Shown here: positions 38,702 through 51,951 of the stretch, in pieces
Layout of the letters: every line of letters begins with the position of its first letter
How positions within the stretch are numbered: position 1 is the first letter of the stretch
Origin: Vibrio parahaemolyticus
GTDB taxonomy: Bacteria; Pseudomonadota; Gammaproteobacteria; Enterobacterales; Vibrionaceae
Direction: 5' to 3'
NCBI RefSeq assembly: GCF_900460535.1
Contig: NZ_UHIL01000001.1
Location: 2,852,001 to 2,916,000 of the forward strand
DNA: 64,000 nt
The notes under the pieces: model-generated
The model's database searches: none
What the model saw: only the letters and a program-made list of their open reading frames with translations
Told to the model about the DNA's origin: nothing
Made by a program: the position numbers and the translations under genes

Positions 38702-39178
38702 TTATTGCTTAAATAGAAGCACGACTGCTTCTGTAGCAATGCCTTCTTTGCGTCCAGTAAAACCAAGACGTTCTGTCGTCGTTGCTTTTACGTTAATGTT
38801 GCTAATATCGGTTTCTAGATCTTCGGCAATGGCTGCACACATTGCATCAATGTGAGGCGCCATTTTCGGCGCTTGCGCCATGATGGTGACGTCTGCATTA
38901 CCAAGGCGGTAGCCTTGTTCTTTTACTCGACGGTAAACGTCTTTCAATAATTCGCGGCTGTTTGCACCTTTCCATTTATCGTCGGTATCTGGAAAATGAC
39001 GGCCAATATCACCCGCAGCAATCGCACCTAACAAAGCGTCAGTGAGAGCATGCAGAGCAACGTCGCCGTCTGAGTGCGCAATCAGGCCTTGTTCGTAAGG
39101 AATTGCAACACCACCAATAATCACAGGGCCTTCACCGCCAAATTTGTGTACGTCGAAACCATGACCAATTCGAATCAT
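38702..39178 (-). CDS. ispF: 2-C-methyl-D-erythritol 2,4-cyclodiphosphate synthase
   Basis: Fifth enzyme of the non-mevalonate isoprenoid pathway. The 158 residues carry the zinc site GHGFDVHKF (Asp and His) near residues 5-13 and [12 protein letters not shown] (about 33-44) with the second His. It follows ispD by 17 bases; the two are adjacent or fused in many bacteria. Confidence 0.97.
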
Positions 39179-39195
39179 TTTTTATCCTTTATTTT

Positions 39196-39900
39196 CTAAC
39201 CGCGCTCGCGGCTAAGATAAAACTCGGCTAAGGCGAGATCTTCTGGCTGAGTAATTTTAATGTTATTCGCACTACCTTGAACTAAAGCTGGCGTTTCTCC
39301 CAACCACTCTAAAGCCGATGCTTCATCAGTGATCGCAACACCTTGCTGCAATGCGTCTGCCAGTGCTCTTGTTAGCTGCTGAGTTTTAAACATTTGTGGA
39401 GTCAGTGCATGCCACAATGCTTCTCTGTCTACGGTATGATCGATGTTGTTTTCTTTGTTCGCTCGTTTCATTGTATCTCTCACGGGCGAGGCAAGAATGC
39501 CACCAGTAGGATGAGCACAACAAACATCAATCAGACGATCAATATCGTTTAATGTTACGCAAGGTCTCGCGGCATCATGGACCAGAACCCATTCACACGG
39601 AAGCTGCGCACTTACATAGTTTAGCCCTGAAAGCACTGAATCGGCTCTTTCTTTACCACCAGCGACACGTATTACGTCTGGGTGCTGGGCAATCGATAGT
39701 TCAGGGTAGTATGGGTCACCTTCTGTAATCGCAACCACAACTTTCGCGATTTGAGGGTGAGCAAGCAGTTTCTCTACGGTATGTTCCAATACCGTTTTTC
39801 CATCGATTAACAAATACTGTTTAGGTCGATCTGCTTTCATTCGGCTACCAACACCAGCCGCAGGTACAATAGCGATATGAGATGAAACGTTCTCTGACAT
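39196..39900 (-). CDS. ispD: 2-C-methyl-D-erythritol 4-phosphate cytidylyltransferase
   Basis: Transfers CMP from CTP onto methylerythritol phosphate. The ATG at 39900 gives 234 residues and lies 1 base after the ftsB stop; the frame opens slightly inside ftsB. The CTP-binding loop [18 protein letters not shown] is at residues 13-30; [10 protein letters not shown] (about 105-114) and [14 protein letters not shown] are further signatures. Confidence 0.95.
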   Translation of the reverse strand: MSENVSSHIAIVPAAGVGSRMKADRPKQYLLIDGKTVLEHTVEKLLAHPQIAKVVVAITEGDPYYPELSIAQHPDVIRVAGGKERADSVLSGLNYVSAQLPCEWVLVHDAARPCVTLNDIDRLIDVCCAHPTGGILASPVRDTMKRANKENNIDHTVDREALWHALTPQMFKTQQLTRALADALQQGVAITDEASALEWLGETPALVQGSANNIKITQPEDLALAEFYLSRERG

Positions 39901-39901
39901 C

Positions 39902-40183
39902 TTACGGGTTTTCCTCACCAACTATGCGGTAGAAGGTTTCTCCTTCTTTCACCAAGCCAAGTTCATGACGAGCTCTTTCTTCAATCGCATCAAGTCCTTG
40001 CTTTAAGTCATCTATCTCAGCAAACATTTCATTATTGCGAGCTTGTAGCTTGCTGTTCACCTGCTGTTGAACTTCAATTTCATCTTTTACTGTGTAGTAG
40101 TCAGACACCCCGTTTTTACCAAACCATAGAGTGTATTGAAGCCAACCAAACAGTAACGTAAGGGCTATAACAAAGATTCGCAT
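39902..40183 (-). CDS. ftsB: Cell division protein FtsB
   Basis: Bitopic membrane protein of the FtsQLB divisome complex. The 93 residues hold one N-terminal transmembrane helix (about 3-20, [18 protein letters not shown]) and a coiled-coil periplasmic region ([20 protein letters not shown]) rich in heptads. It starts the ftsB-ispD-ispF-truD-surE-pcm run, as in E. coli. Confidence 0.94.
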
Positions 40184-40367
40184 ATCGCTGCTAACATTCT
40201 GTACCGGAAGGAATTAGATAAGGTGACATATATAGCATAAATGCCGAGTTGCCTCTAGGGGATAAAGGGAGACTCACACGCTCCTTACAGGAAATAAGCA
40301 CGAAAATAAAAAATGCCTAAGTTCGATGGCACTCTTTAATCGAGAAAGTAAAGAACCGTTTACGTGC

Positions 40368-40492
40368 TAGAAAGAGGAAGATTCGGTTTCAATTACCTGA
40401 GAAATTAGGACTGTTAGCTAACTAAGAGCTTGCTAGATACAGATGAGTTGGTTGCTTCTAGGTATTACCGCAGTACAGTCAGAACGGCTCAT
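40368..40492 (-). pseudogene. Decayed duplicate of the 3' end of eno
   Basis: On the minus strand, in the gap downstream of the eno terminator, the sequence reads MSRSD...NQLI.I then a stop, then QAL, in the order of the enolase C-terminus [20 protein letters not shown]. The nucleotides 40478-40492 match eno 40682-40696 exactly (15 of 15) and 40418-40454 match eno 40631-40667 at 30 of 37 positions. The intervening piece is 9 bases longer (three codons). Weaker similarity (TAGAAAG ... TTCAATTA; TTAGGACTGTTA) continues towards 40368. The frame is broken, so this is a relic, not a gene. Confidence 0.75.
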
Positions 40493-40519
40493 CACTCTAA
40501 AATACCGGCCTTTAAACAC

Positions 40520-40549
40520 AAAAACGCCCCACCGAAGTAGGGCGTTTTT
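40520..40549 (-). terminator. Terminator after eno
   Basis: AAAAACGCCC and GGGCGTTTTT form a 10-bp stem around a 10-base loop, T-run on the minus strand. It lies 37 bases beyond the eno stop. Confidence 0.88.
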
Positions 40550-40585
40550 AGAAAGCTTTCAAGCTAAACTTTATTCAATTAAGAA

Positions 40586-41917
<1,332 letters not shown>

Positions 41918-41965
41918 TCAATTTTAAAGGGCAGCAGCACAACCTTCGCCGCCGCCCGTATCCTT

Positions 41966-43678
<1,713 letters not shown>

Positions 43679-43824
43679 TTACCGCCACAACGTGAAATCT
43701 ATCACACCGTAATTTTTTATTTTTTGCTTCAAATCAAAGTGGGTAGAGACAAAGCAAAGTGCTTATTTATGTTCTGAGTCAGACTTGTCCCATAAATCGC
43801 GCTGTGACTACTTTGTCTGCAACT

Positions 43825-44616
43825 TCACTCTTCTTTTTTCACTTCATTCCAAAAATTGTCGAGTTCTGACAACGTACACTCGGTGAGTGTTCTTCCTGAT
43901 TGCACGACCTTACCTTCAACTTGCTTAAAACGCTTGGCAAACTTAATGTTCGCTTTGCTTAATGCCACTTCTGGGTCTTTGCCAAGATGACGTGCTAAGT
44001 TGACCGTGGCAAACAACAAGTCCCCTAACTCAAGTTCGACTTTCTCTTCATCTGGTTCGATTTGAAGCGCTTCTTCCATCACCTCATCCACTTCTTCTTG
44101 AACCTTACTGACTACTGGCCCAAGCGAATCCCAATCGAATCCGTATTTCGCACATTTTTTCTGAATCTTTGTAGCACGAGAAAGCGCCGGTAAAGAGTTT
44201 GGTATTGAGTCTAGGATACTTTCTTCAGCTTTGCCTACTTGCGCTTTTTCTTTTGCTTTTTCCGCTTCCCAGTTGGCGTTAATTTCCTCGTCAGACTCAA
44301 ACTCAACATCCGAAAAAACATGAGGATGGCGACGCGTCAGTTTTTCGTTCACGGTTTCGACCACATCCGAAAATTCGAACAGCCCTTGCTCTTTCGCTAA
44401 TTGACTGTAAAAAATCACCTGGAACAGCAAATCACCCAACTCTTCTTTTAAATTTGGCCAGTCTCGATTTTGAATCGCATCCACAACTTCATAGGTTTCT
44501 TCTATAGTGTGCGGAACAATGGTGTCAAAGGTTTGTTTTAAGTCCCAAGGGCAACCGCTTTCTGGGTCACGTAGCTTCGCCATGATTTGTTCTAATTGTT
44601 CAATTGGATGACTCAT
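43825..44616 (-). CDS. mazG: Nucleoside triphosphate pyrophosphohydrolase MazG
   Basis: Hydrolyses NTPs to NMP and pyrophosphate; in E. coli linked to lowering ppGpp. The 263-residue product has two MazG domains, each with the EExxE...ELGDLLFQ/A helix motif ([10 protein letters not shown] about residues 56-65 and [16 protein letters not shown] about 196-211). It is downstream of relA on the same strand, as in E. coli. Confidence 0.95.
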   Translation of the reverse strand: MSHPIEQLEQIMAKLRDPESGCPWDLKQTFDTIVPHTIEETYEVVDAIQNRDWPNLKEELGDLLFQVIFYSQLAKEQGLFEFSDVVETVNEKLTRRHPHVFSDVEFESDEEINANWEAEKAKEKAQVGKAEESILDSIPNSLPALSRATKIQKKCAKYGFDWDSLGPVVSKVQEEVDEVMEEALQIEPDEEKVELELGDLLFATVNLARHLGKDPEVALSKANIKFAKRFKQVEGKVVQSGRTLTECTLSELDNFWNEVKKEE

Positions 44617-44645
44617 TTTCTGTTCCTGTAAACCTTTCTATCTAA

Positions 44646-44678
44646 AGAAAAAGGTGAGCAGCCAAAACCACTCACCTT
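44646..44678 (-). terminator. Terminator between relA and mazG
   Basis: AAGGTGAG pairs with CTCACCTT around a 12-base loop, followed on the minus strand by TTTTTC. It is about 155 bases after the relA stop. Confidence 0.6.
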
Positions 44679-44716
44679 CTACATTATATTTTCTCAGCAG
44701 CTTTCACTAAGTAATT

Positions 44717-44832
44717 GTTACTTTGACAAGGCAACAAGTTTTCGCGACTCCTGAGCATAGCTCGCCTATGTGATGAGCCTGGGCCGGCACTCCGGAGTAA
44801 ACGCAGTAAAAGTGACAAGTACGACGTGAAAG
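44717..44832. repeat. Possible dispersed repeat element, copy B
   Basis: A non-coding stretch with a small hairpin (CATAG-ctcg-CTATG), then TGATGAGCC, an ACTCCGGAGT palindrome and a purine-rich tail containing ACGCAGTAAAAGTGACAAG. The layout resembles 6131-6242. It ends directly at the relA stop codon. Confidence 0.35.
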
Positions 44833-47052
44833 TTAGCCTAAGCGTTTTACCGACATAACATCCTTGATCTGCTCGACACGTTTCGAAACGCGAGAGAGCA
44901 CCTCAATATTGGTCACTTCAAGATCAAAATCCATGATGGCGAGCTGACGACGGTAATCGACACGGCTCTTCATGCTGGTTACTTTGATTTTCTCGTTGGC
45001 AAATAGTGTGGTGATGTCTTTCAATAGACCGCCTCGCTCCATCGCTTCGACACGCACGGTGAGGATGTATGACCCTACAAATCCGCTGCCCCATACGGTA
45101 TCAATGATACGTTCTGGAGCGTGATGACGCAGTTCTTCGAGCTGTTCACAGTCACTGCGGTGCACTGAGATGCCTCGGCCTTGGGTGATGTAACCACAAA
45201 TGTCATCGCCTGGAATTGGCTGACAACAGCGAGCTAGGTGCGTCATTAGGTTATCAACACCTTCTACTACTACCGCGTCTTTTTTCGGGCGACTTTGCGC
45301 TGGTGCTTTGTGCTCGGCTTCTTGGAGTTTTTCTAGCGCTTGCTGATCCTCTTCTTCCGCCGTTGGTTTATTCACCAGTGCATTGATGTGGTTGATGATC
45401 TGATTGATACGCAGGTCGCCACTGCCTACACCGACGTAGAGTTCATCCGGCGTGTTGACGTTGAAGCGTTTTAGGGCGTAATGCTCTGCATCTTTTAACG
45501 TCGCACCAATCTTCACCAACTCGTGTTCGAGGATTTCACGTCCCGCTTCGAGGTTTTTCTCACGACTCTGTTTACGGAACCAAGCGTTGATCTTCGCACG
45601 AGCACGCCCTGAATGAACAAAGCCTAGTGAAGGGTTTAACCAGTCTCGCGATGGGTTTGGCTCTTTTGCTGTGATGATTTCGACCTGATCGCCCATGTGG
45701 AGTTTATGGGTGAACGGCACGATTCGGCCACCAACTTTAGCGCCAATACAACGGTGCCCGACTTCTGAGTGAATGTGGTAGGCAAAGTCTAGTGGTGTTG
45801 CCCCCATTGGTAAGTCGACAACATCGCCGCGAGGTGTAAATGCGTAGACGCGGTCATCGAAGACTTGGCTTCGGAGCTCATCCAACATCTCACCAGAATC
45901 GGACATTTCTTCTTGCCAATCCAATAGTTTACGCAGCCAGGTAATTTTCTCATCGTAACCACTGCGACTGCTCGCACCTTCTTTGTATTTCCAGTGCGCG
46001 GCAACGCCCAGTTCAGATTCTTCGTGCATTTGCTTGGTACGAATTTGAATCTCGATGGTTTTGCCTTCAGGGCCAAGAATCACGGTGTGAATCGATTGGT
46101 AACCGTTTGGTTTTGGGTTTGCAACGTAGTCGTCGAACTCACTCGGTAAGTGCTTGTATTTGGTATGAACCACACCTAACGCAGCGTAACAATCTTGCAG
46201 TTTGTCGGCGATGATACGTACTGCACGCACGTCAAACAATTCATCAAACGCCAAACTCTTCTTCTGCATTTTTCGCCAAATGCTGTAGATGTGTTTAGGA
46301 CGACCACTTACTTCGGCATTAATGCCACAAGCTTTCATCTCTTGAGATAAGTCTTCGACAAAATCTTTGATGTATTGCTCACGGACAATACGACGCTCAG
46401 CAAGCTGCTTTGCAATTTGCTTGTAAGTGTCCGGTTGTTGATAACGGAAAGCGTAGTCTTCGATTTCCCACTTAAGCTGACCGATACCTAGGCGGTTAGC
46501 CAGTGGAGCATAAATGTTGGCACACTCTTTCGCCGCAGCACGTCGAACTTCGTCCGGTGCTTTTTTGACTTCAATAAGGTTGCAAATTCGTTCTGCTAGC
46601 TTGATGACAACGCAACGAAAATCATCCACCATGGCAAGCAGCATGCGACGAACGTTGTCTACTTGAGACGACGCAGCGCTGCCTTCCATCGTGACGTTAA
46701 GCTGACCGATAGCGGCCATTTCTTCTACGCCATCAATGAGCTTAATGATTTCTTTGCTGTATTTTTCTTCAAGAAGTTCTCTGTTGAAAGCACCACTTGA
46801 AACCAAAGGAAACAGTTGAGCCGCCACTAATGTTGCTTTGTCCATCGACAAGGTGATCAGAATTTCGATCATCTCTCGTCCACGCCACAACAGGAGTTCG
46901 GCTTGTTCGTGACCCGCCAAAATCGTTTGGCAATCTCGATAAACTTCGATTAAGCGTGATGCTGTGCTTTTCTCTTGTCCTAGGCTAGCCACCCAGTTTT
47001 CAAGTTCAAACTGTTCATTTTGGTTTAAATGCGCGCTTCTTACCGCAACCAT
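44833..47052 (-). CDS. relA: (p)ppGpp synthetase RelA
   Basis: Ribosome-associated synthetase of the stringent response. The 739-residue product has a pseudo-hydrolase (HD) domain lacking the metal motif (LFPLVSSGAF where active enzymes have HDVVED), then the synthetase domain with GRPKHIYSIWRKM and PKPNGYQSIHTVI, a TGS domain (YAFTPRGDVVDLPMGATPLDFAY), a zinc-finger region (CCQPIPGDDICGY) and a C-terminal ACT domain. It is a monofunctional synthetase. mazG is downstream, rlmD upstream. Confidence 0.96.
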   Translation of the reverse strand: MVAVRSAHLNQNEQFELENWVASLGQEKSTASRLIEVYRDCQTILAGHEQAELLLWRGREMIEILITLSMDKATLVAAQLFPLVSSGAFNRELLEEKYSKEIIKLIDGVEEMAAIGQLNVTMEGSAASSQVDNVRRMLLAMVDDFRCVVIKLAERICNLIEVKKAPDEVRRAAAKECANIYAPLANRLGIGQLKWEIEDYAFRYQQPDTYKQIAKQLAERRIVREQYIKDFVEDLSQEMKACGINAEVSGRPKHIYSIWRKMQKKSLAFDELFDVRAVRIIADKLQDCYAALGVVHTKYKHLPSEFDDYVANPKPNGYQSIHTVILGPEGKTIEIQIRTKQMHEESELGVAAHWKYKEGASSRSGYDEKITWLRKLLDWQEEMSDSGEMLDELRSQVFDDRVYAFTPRGDVVDLPMGATPLDFAYHIHSEVGHRCIGAKVGGRIVPFTHKLHMGDQVEIITAKEPNPSRDWLNPSLGFVHSGRARAKINAWFRKQSREKNLEAGREILEHELVKIGATLKDAEHYALKRFNVNTPDELYVGVGSGDLRINQIINHINALVNKPTAEEEDQQALEKLQEAEHKAPAQSRPKKDAVVVEGVDNLMTHLARCCQPIPGDDICGYITQGRGISVHRSDCEQLEELRHHAPERIIDTVWGSGFVGSYILTVRVEAMERGGLLKDITTLFANEKIKVTSMKSRVDYRRQLAIMDFDLEVTNIEVLSRVSKRVEQIKDVMSVKRLG

Positions 47053-47176
47053 CTCATCATCCTAATTATTATATTTGTGTGGTTTGACTAACACCGTCCA
47101 GGTTAGTTCTTTGCCTCCACGTTGAGTGTTGGCTTTATGACCGCCCACCACAAGTAAGCGGCCAAAGTCTTAAAAG

Positions 47177-48496
47177 TTAAGACTTTTCAAACAGTGCCAT
47201 CGATTCTAGATGGCTGGTATGAGGGAACATGTCCAGCATACCTAATTTGGTTAGTTGATAGCCTTGCTCTAGCAAGCTCTGACTGTCCCTTGCAAGGGTA
47301 GCAGGATTACAAGAAACATAAACTACACGCTGAGCGCCAAGCGCAGAAACTTGATCGATGATCCCACTCGCTCCTGCTCGTGCAGGGTCCAGCAATACTT
47401 TGTCAAACTTTTCCGCAGCCCAAGCTTGGCCGTCAAAATCCTGCTCAAGGTTAGCGTGATAAAATTGCGCGTTATTGATTTGGTTCAAAGATGCATTATT
47501 TGAGGCTTTTTCAACCATCTCAGCCACACCTTCTACGCCAACGACATGTTTAGCACGCTTTGCGATCGGCAAGCTGAAGTTGCCTAATCCACAAAACAAA
47601 TCTAACACTCGTTCGTCACTTTGAGGGTCTAACCACTGAATCGCCTGTTCCACCATTTTCTGGTTAACCGCTTGGTTGACCTGAATAAAGTTGTTCGGTG
47701 CAAAAGGGATTTTTACGCCCGCTTCTTGATAGAAAGGCACCTCACCCGCAACTAAGTTAAGTTGGTCAGTTTCTGGCATCAGATACAGCGAGGCTTGATG
47801 GCGTGTCGCTAATTCAACTAATGCACTGACTTCTTCATCGGCCAAATTGCTTAAGTGTCGCAGCGTGATACAAGGCCCGTTGTCACCCAACACCAGTTCT
47901 ACATGCCCCAATTGCTCTGGCTTTTTGAACGCTGTTAGCACCGAATAAATCTCAGGCAATAGCGCATTCAACTCAGGAGCCAATACCGGACAATCCGTCA
48001 CTTGTGCAATTTGCTTGCTTTGCTTTTTGCGGAAGCCGAAGTGCAACTGACGCGTTTTCTTATCGACAAACAAACTCACGCGAGCACGACGTCGGTAACC
48101 TAAAGACTCGCCCAATACTGGCGCATCCAACTCAATGTCACTGCCAGCAAATTTTCGCATTAACTGACGCAGCGTCTGCTGTTTGTGCGTCAATTGTTGG
48201 TCATAATTGAGGTGCTGCAAATCACAACCGCCACATTCATGATAATGCGGACAAAATGGCTCAACGCGCGCGTCGCTTGGCTTTAGGATTTTAATCAGCT
48301 TGCCGCGAGCAAATTTGCTCTTCTCTTCCACCAATTGCGTCACCACTTCTTCACCTGGTAATGCGCCGTCAATGAACAACGGTTTCTTTTTAAGGTAAGC
48401 AATACCTGCGCCGTGGTGATCCAAACGCTCTACTTGTACCGCTTGGTGACGAGTGTTTAATTGCGTTTTCTTTTTAGGTTGAAAGATACGTGCCAT
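47177..48496 (-). CDS. rlmD: 23S rRNA (uracil-1939-C5)-methyltransferase RlmD
   Basis: Methylates U1939 of 23S rRNA. The 439 residues contain an N-terminal TRAM domain (about 10-70), an iron-sulfur cysteine cluster [10 protein letters not shown] (about 84-93), a SAM-binding motif [12 protein letters not shown] (about 294-305), and the catalytic CNPATLARD (about 393-401). Situated upstream of relA and divergent from barA as in E. coli. Confidence 0.96.
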   Translation of the reverse strand: MARIFQPKKKTQLNTRHQAVQVERLDHHGAGIAYLKKKPLFIDGALPGEEVVTQLVEEKSKFARGKLIKILKPSDARVEPFCPHYHECGGCDLQHLNYDQQLTHKQQTLRQLMRKFAGSDIELDAPVLGESLGYRRRARVSLFVDKKTRQLHFGFRKKQSKQIAQVTDCPVLAPELNALLPEIYSVLTAFKKPEQLGHVELVLGDNGPCITLRHLSNLADEEVSALVELATRHQASLYLMPETDQLNLVAGEVPFYQEAGVKIPFAPNNFIQVNQAVNQKMVEQAIQWLDPQSDERVLDLFCGLGNFSLPIAKRAKHVVGVEGVAEMVEKASNNASLNQINNAQFYHANLEQDFDGQAWAAEKFDKVLLDPARAGASGIIDQVSALGAQRVVYVSCNPATLARDSQSLLEQGYQLTKLGMLDMFPHTSHLESMALFEKS

Positions 48497-48689
48497 GCTC
48501 TGTGCCTGATTAGTGTCTAATTGCTCTGCTGCTTCACTATTCTTGATTGCAGCCGTTGTGTGATTCGAGTGACTTGATTATGCTTACCGTTTATCCGGTG
48601 ACGTCACTTCTTTGCTCAAGGTAGTATGACTACTCTTGAGAAATAATGCGTTATTTTCCCATATCCAGACTCCGATGTAATTAGATAAC

Positions 48690-51488
48690 ATGACCAGATA
48701 TGGCTTACGAGCACGTGTAATTACGCTGACTCTCGCTCCCACTCTCATTATTGGTTTATTACTGAGCGGCTTTTTCTCCTTTAATCGCTATCAGGACCTA
48801 GAGAAACAAGTAATCACTACGGGCAATAGCATCATTGAACCTCTTGCGATCGCCAGTGAATCTCACCTACTTGCTGAAAGCCGTGAAGCCGTACGTCGCC
48901 TGATTAGCTACGCGCACCGTAAAAATTCCAAACTCGTTCGCAGTATTGCCGTATTTGATGAACACCATGAACTGTTCGTCACGTCAAACTTCCATCCTAA
49001 TTTTGAAGCGCTGATGTTCCCAAAAGATAAGCCGATCCCGAAGCTGGGAAATTCGGAAATCTATGAAAACTCCCTGATCCTGCGTGTGCCGATCTTGTCG
49101 GAAGGACACTATTTATCAGAACTGTCTAACGAAAACCAAGGCACGAAAGCCATTGGCTACATCGCGGTAGAAATGGATCTTTCTTCTCTGCGCTTACAGC
49201 AATACCAAGAAGTCTTCTCCGCTTTCCTTGTTTTGATCCTTGGTCTTGGGCTTGCGAGCGTGTTTGCTTCCCGCTTAATGCATGATGTTACCCAACCAAT
49301 CACGCACATGAAAAACGTCGTTGATCGTATTCGTCGTGGTCACTTAGATGTGCGTATCGAAGGCAAAATGCACGGCGAGTTAGACCAACTGAAAAACGGT
49401 ATCAACGCCATGGCGGTTTCGCTATCGGAATACCACGTCGAGATGCAGCACAGTATAGACCAAGCCACGTCAGACCTACGCGAAACCTTGGAACAGTTAG
49501 AAATTCAAAACGTTGAACTCGATATTGCGAAGAAGCGCGCACAAGAAGCCGCACGTGTGAAGTCAGAATTTTTGGCCAATATGTCGCACGAATTACGTAC
49601 GCCATTGAATGGCGTGATTGGCTTTACTCGTCAAATGCTCAAAACGCAGCTTTCTAATAGCCAAACCGACTACTTGCAAACCATTGAGAAGTCCGCAAAC
49701 AACCTATTAAACATCATCAATGACATTCTCGATTTCTCGAAATTGGAAGCCGGTAAGCTGGCGTTGGAAAACATTCCGTTTGATTTCCGCGAAAGCTTAG
49801 AAGAAGTAATCAACCTACAAGCCACCAGCGCGCATGAGAAAGGTCTGGAGATCACCTTGAAAGTGGATCCGAAGATCCCGCCAGGTCTAGTCGGAGACCC
49901 GCTACGTATCCAACAAATTTTGACTAACTTGGTGGGGAACTCCATTAAGTTTACTGAGCGCGGAAACATCGATGTTAGCGTCGAAATGCGTTCACAAGCA
50001 GGTGACTCGGTTGAGCTGCAATTTATGGTGCGAGACACCGGTATCGGTATTTCAGAGCGTCAACAAGCGCAGTTATTCCAAGCATTCAGCCAAGCGGATG
50101 CCAGCATCTCTCGTCGATATGGTGGTACGGGTCTGGGCTTGGTTATCACCCAGAAACTGGTTAGTCAGATGGGCGGCGAAATCAGTTTGACCAGTCGTCT
50201 TCACCAAGGTTCGACATTCTGGTTTACGCTTCGCCTCAACTCGACAGAAATGCCAATGAGCGATCTGATTGAAGTCGAGCTACTAACAGGCAAACAGTTG
50301 CTGTTGGTAGAACCAAACATGCAAGCGGCATCGGTGACTCAGCAGATCTTGAGTCAAGAAGGTATTCTCGTGACCTATCGTTCTTCCTTACCAGAGAACG
50401 AAGAGCACTACGATTACGTATTGCTGAACTTGGCAGCTAACCAAACTTATGACGAGCAATCAGTCGCTGCTTGGATTGAGCAAGCGAAGCGCATGGCGCC
50501 AAGTGTCATCATGGGTACACCGAGCACCGAATTAGCGCTTGCCGACCAAATCATGACCGAGCATCAAATCCAGTGCTTAACCAAACCGCTATCTCGCCGT
50601 AAGCTGCTGCAAAGTTTGATCAATGAACATGTTGAAGCACCTCAAGCTATTGCCGCTCCTGTTGAAACAGAAGAAAGCGAACGACTGCCACTGACGGTGC
50701 TCGCGGTGGATGATAACCCTGCAAACCTAAAACTGATTTCAGCACTACTGAAAGAAAGGGTTGAAACCGTAACGGCTTGTAGCAATGGCCAGCAAGCCGT
50801 AAATCTCGCTACCGAGAAGAAATACGACCTGATTTTTATGGACATCCAAATGCCATTAATGGATGGCGTGACCGCTTGTCAGAACATCAAAGAGCTTGAG
50901 TTAAACAAAGACACACCAGTGATCGCCGTTACCGCGCACGCCATGGCCGGGGAGCGCGACCGCCTACTCGCAGCAGGTATGGATGATTACCTCACCAAAC
51001 CAATTGAAGAGCATGTACTGCAACAAGTGTTGGTCCACTGGAATCCGAATACCTGTACAGAAAGCATAGGGAAAGTTGCGCCGTCCTACGTCGATGAACC
51101 AGCAAGTGAAGCTCCTGCCACAGCTGAAAATACACAACCGGATGTGATTATTGACTGGCAAGCCGCATTGAAACAGAGCGCGAATAAGGAAGACTTAGCC
51201 AAAGATATGCTGCGTATGTTGATCGATTTCATTCCAGAAGTAGAAGAAGTTGTCGACCACGCACTTGAGCAAGACGATTATTCGCGTGAAGAGTTAATTC
51301 ATGTGATCCACAAACTGCATGGCAGTAGCTCTTATTGTGGCGTACCAAGACTAAAATCTCTCTGTGCTACGCTTGAACACGCACTTCGTTCAGGATCCAG
51401 CATTGAGGAAATTGAGCCTGAAATGTTTGAATTGCAAGATGAAATGATTAAGGTCACCACCACCGCAAAACTTTATCTAGAGCAGTAG
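48690..51488 (+). CDS. barA: Hybrid sensor histidine kinase BarA (VarS)
   Basis: Inner-membrane kinase that, with UvrY/VarA, drives the small RNAs that titrate CsrA. The 932-residue product has two transmembrane helices (about 10-30 and 170-190) flanking a periplasmic domain, a HAMP domain (about 190-245), HisKA with phospho-His300 (MSHELRTP), a HATPase_c domain (NSIKFT; DTGIGIS; GGTGLGL), a degenerate receiver-like domain (about 530-640), a true receiver with Asp718 (FMDIQMPLMDG) and a C-terminal HPt domain with His877 (HKLHGSSSYCG). Convergent with acpS. Confidence 0.95.
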   Translation: MTRYGLRARVITLTLAPTLIIGLLLSGFFSFNRYQDLEKQVITTGNSIIEPLAIASESHLLAESREAVRRLISYAHRKNSKLVRSIAVFDEHHELFVTSNFHPNFEALMFPKDKPIPKLGNSEIYENSLILRVPILSEGHYLSELSNENQGTKAIGYIAVEMDLSSLRLQQYQEVFSAFLVLILGLGLASVFASRLMHDVTQPITHMKNVVDRIRRGHLDVRIEGKMHGELDQLKNGINAMAVSLSEYHVEMQHSIDQATSDLRETLEQLEIQNVELDIAKKRAQEAARVKSEFLANMSHELRTPLNGVIGFTRQMLKTQLSNSQTDYLQTIEKSANNLLNIINDILDFSKLEAGKLALENIPFDFRESLEEVINLQATSAHEKGLEITLKVDPKIPPGLVGDPLRIQQILTNLVGNSIKFTERGNIDVSVEMRSQAGDSVELQFMVRDTGIGISERQQAQLFQAFSQADASISRRYGGTGLGLVITQKLVSQMGGEISLTSRLHQGSTFWFTLRLNSTEMPMSDLIEVELLTGKQLLLVEPNMQAASVTQQILSQEGILVTYRSSLPENEEHYDYVLLNLAANQTYDEQSVAAWIEQAKRMAPSVIMGTPSTELALADQIMTEHQIQCLTKPLSRRKLLQSLINEHVEAPQAIAAPVETEESERLPLTVLAVDDNPANLKLISALLKERVETVTACSNGQQAVNLATEKKYDLIFMDIQMPLMDGVTACQNIKELELNKDTPVIAVTAHAMAGERDRLLAAGMDDYLTKPIEEHVLQQVLVHWNPNTCTESIGKVAPSYVDEPASEAPATAENTQPDVIIDWQAALKQSANKEDLAKDMLRMLIDFIPEVEEVVDHALEQDDYSREELIHVIHKLHGSSSYCGVPRLKSLCATLEHALRSGSSIEEIEPEMFELQDEMIKVTTTAKLYLEQ

Positions 51489-51510
51489 CATTCTGACTAA
51501 ACTTCATACA

Positions 51511-51540
51511 AAAAAGCCAGAGCATTTGCTCTGGCTTTTG
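51511..51540. terminator. Bidirectional terminator between barA and acpS
   Basis: AAAAGCCAGAGC and GCTCTGGCTTTT form a 12-bp stem with an ATTT loop, with A and T tracts on opposite sides. Confidence 0.9.
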
Positions 51541-51557
51541 TTATTCAGCTTAAAGGG

Positions 51558-51938
51558 TTAGGATTCAAGAATCACGGTCGCAACCGCGTAGTGACGTTCA
51601 TCAGAAATAGATAAGTGAACGTGATTAACGCCCATCGTCTGCGCCATTTTTTGAGCCACGCCAGACAGCATTAAAACTGGCTTACCCAACTCATCATTCG
51701 AGACGGTAAAATCATGGAAAGTCACGCCTTGAGCAATCCCCGTACCTAGCGCTTTCGATGCTGCCTCTTTAGCGGCAAAACGCTTAGCAAGATAACGCCC
51801 TTGCTGCTTGAGTTGCGAAAACTTTGCCATTTCATCCTCAGAGAGAATACGTCGAGCAAAAGGTTCACCACTGCGGCCTAGCGCTTTATCTATACGCTCG
51901 ATTTCAGCAATGTCGGTTCCTAAACCTAAAATAGCCAT
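51558..51938 (-). CDS. acpS: Holo-[acyl-carrier-protein] synthase
   Basis: Transfers 4'-phosphopantetheine from CoA to apo-ACP. The 126 residues start [16 protein letters not shown] with the catalytic Asp8 in [20 protein letters not shown] (about 53-68) is the second conserved motif. It follows pdxJ by 13 bases. Confidence 0.97.
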   Translation of the reverse strand: MAILGLGTDIAEIERIDKALGRSGEPFARRILSEDEMAKFSQLKQQGRYLAKRFAAKEAASKALGTGIAQGVTFHDFTVSNDELGKPVLMLSGVAQKMAQTMGVNHVHLSISDERHYAVATVILES

Positions 51939-51951
51939 TCGTAGAACCTAG

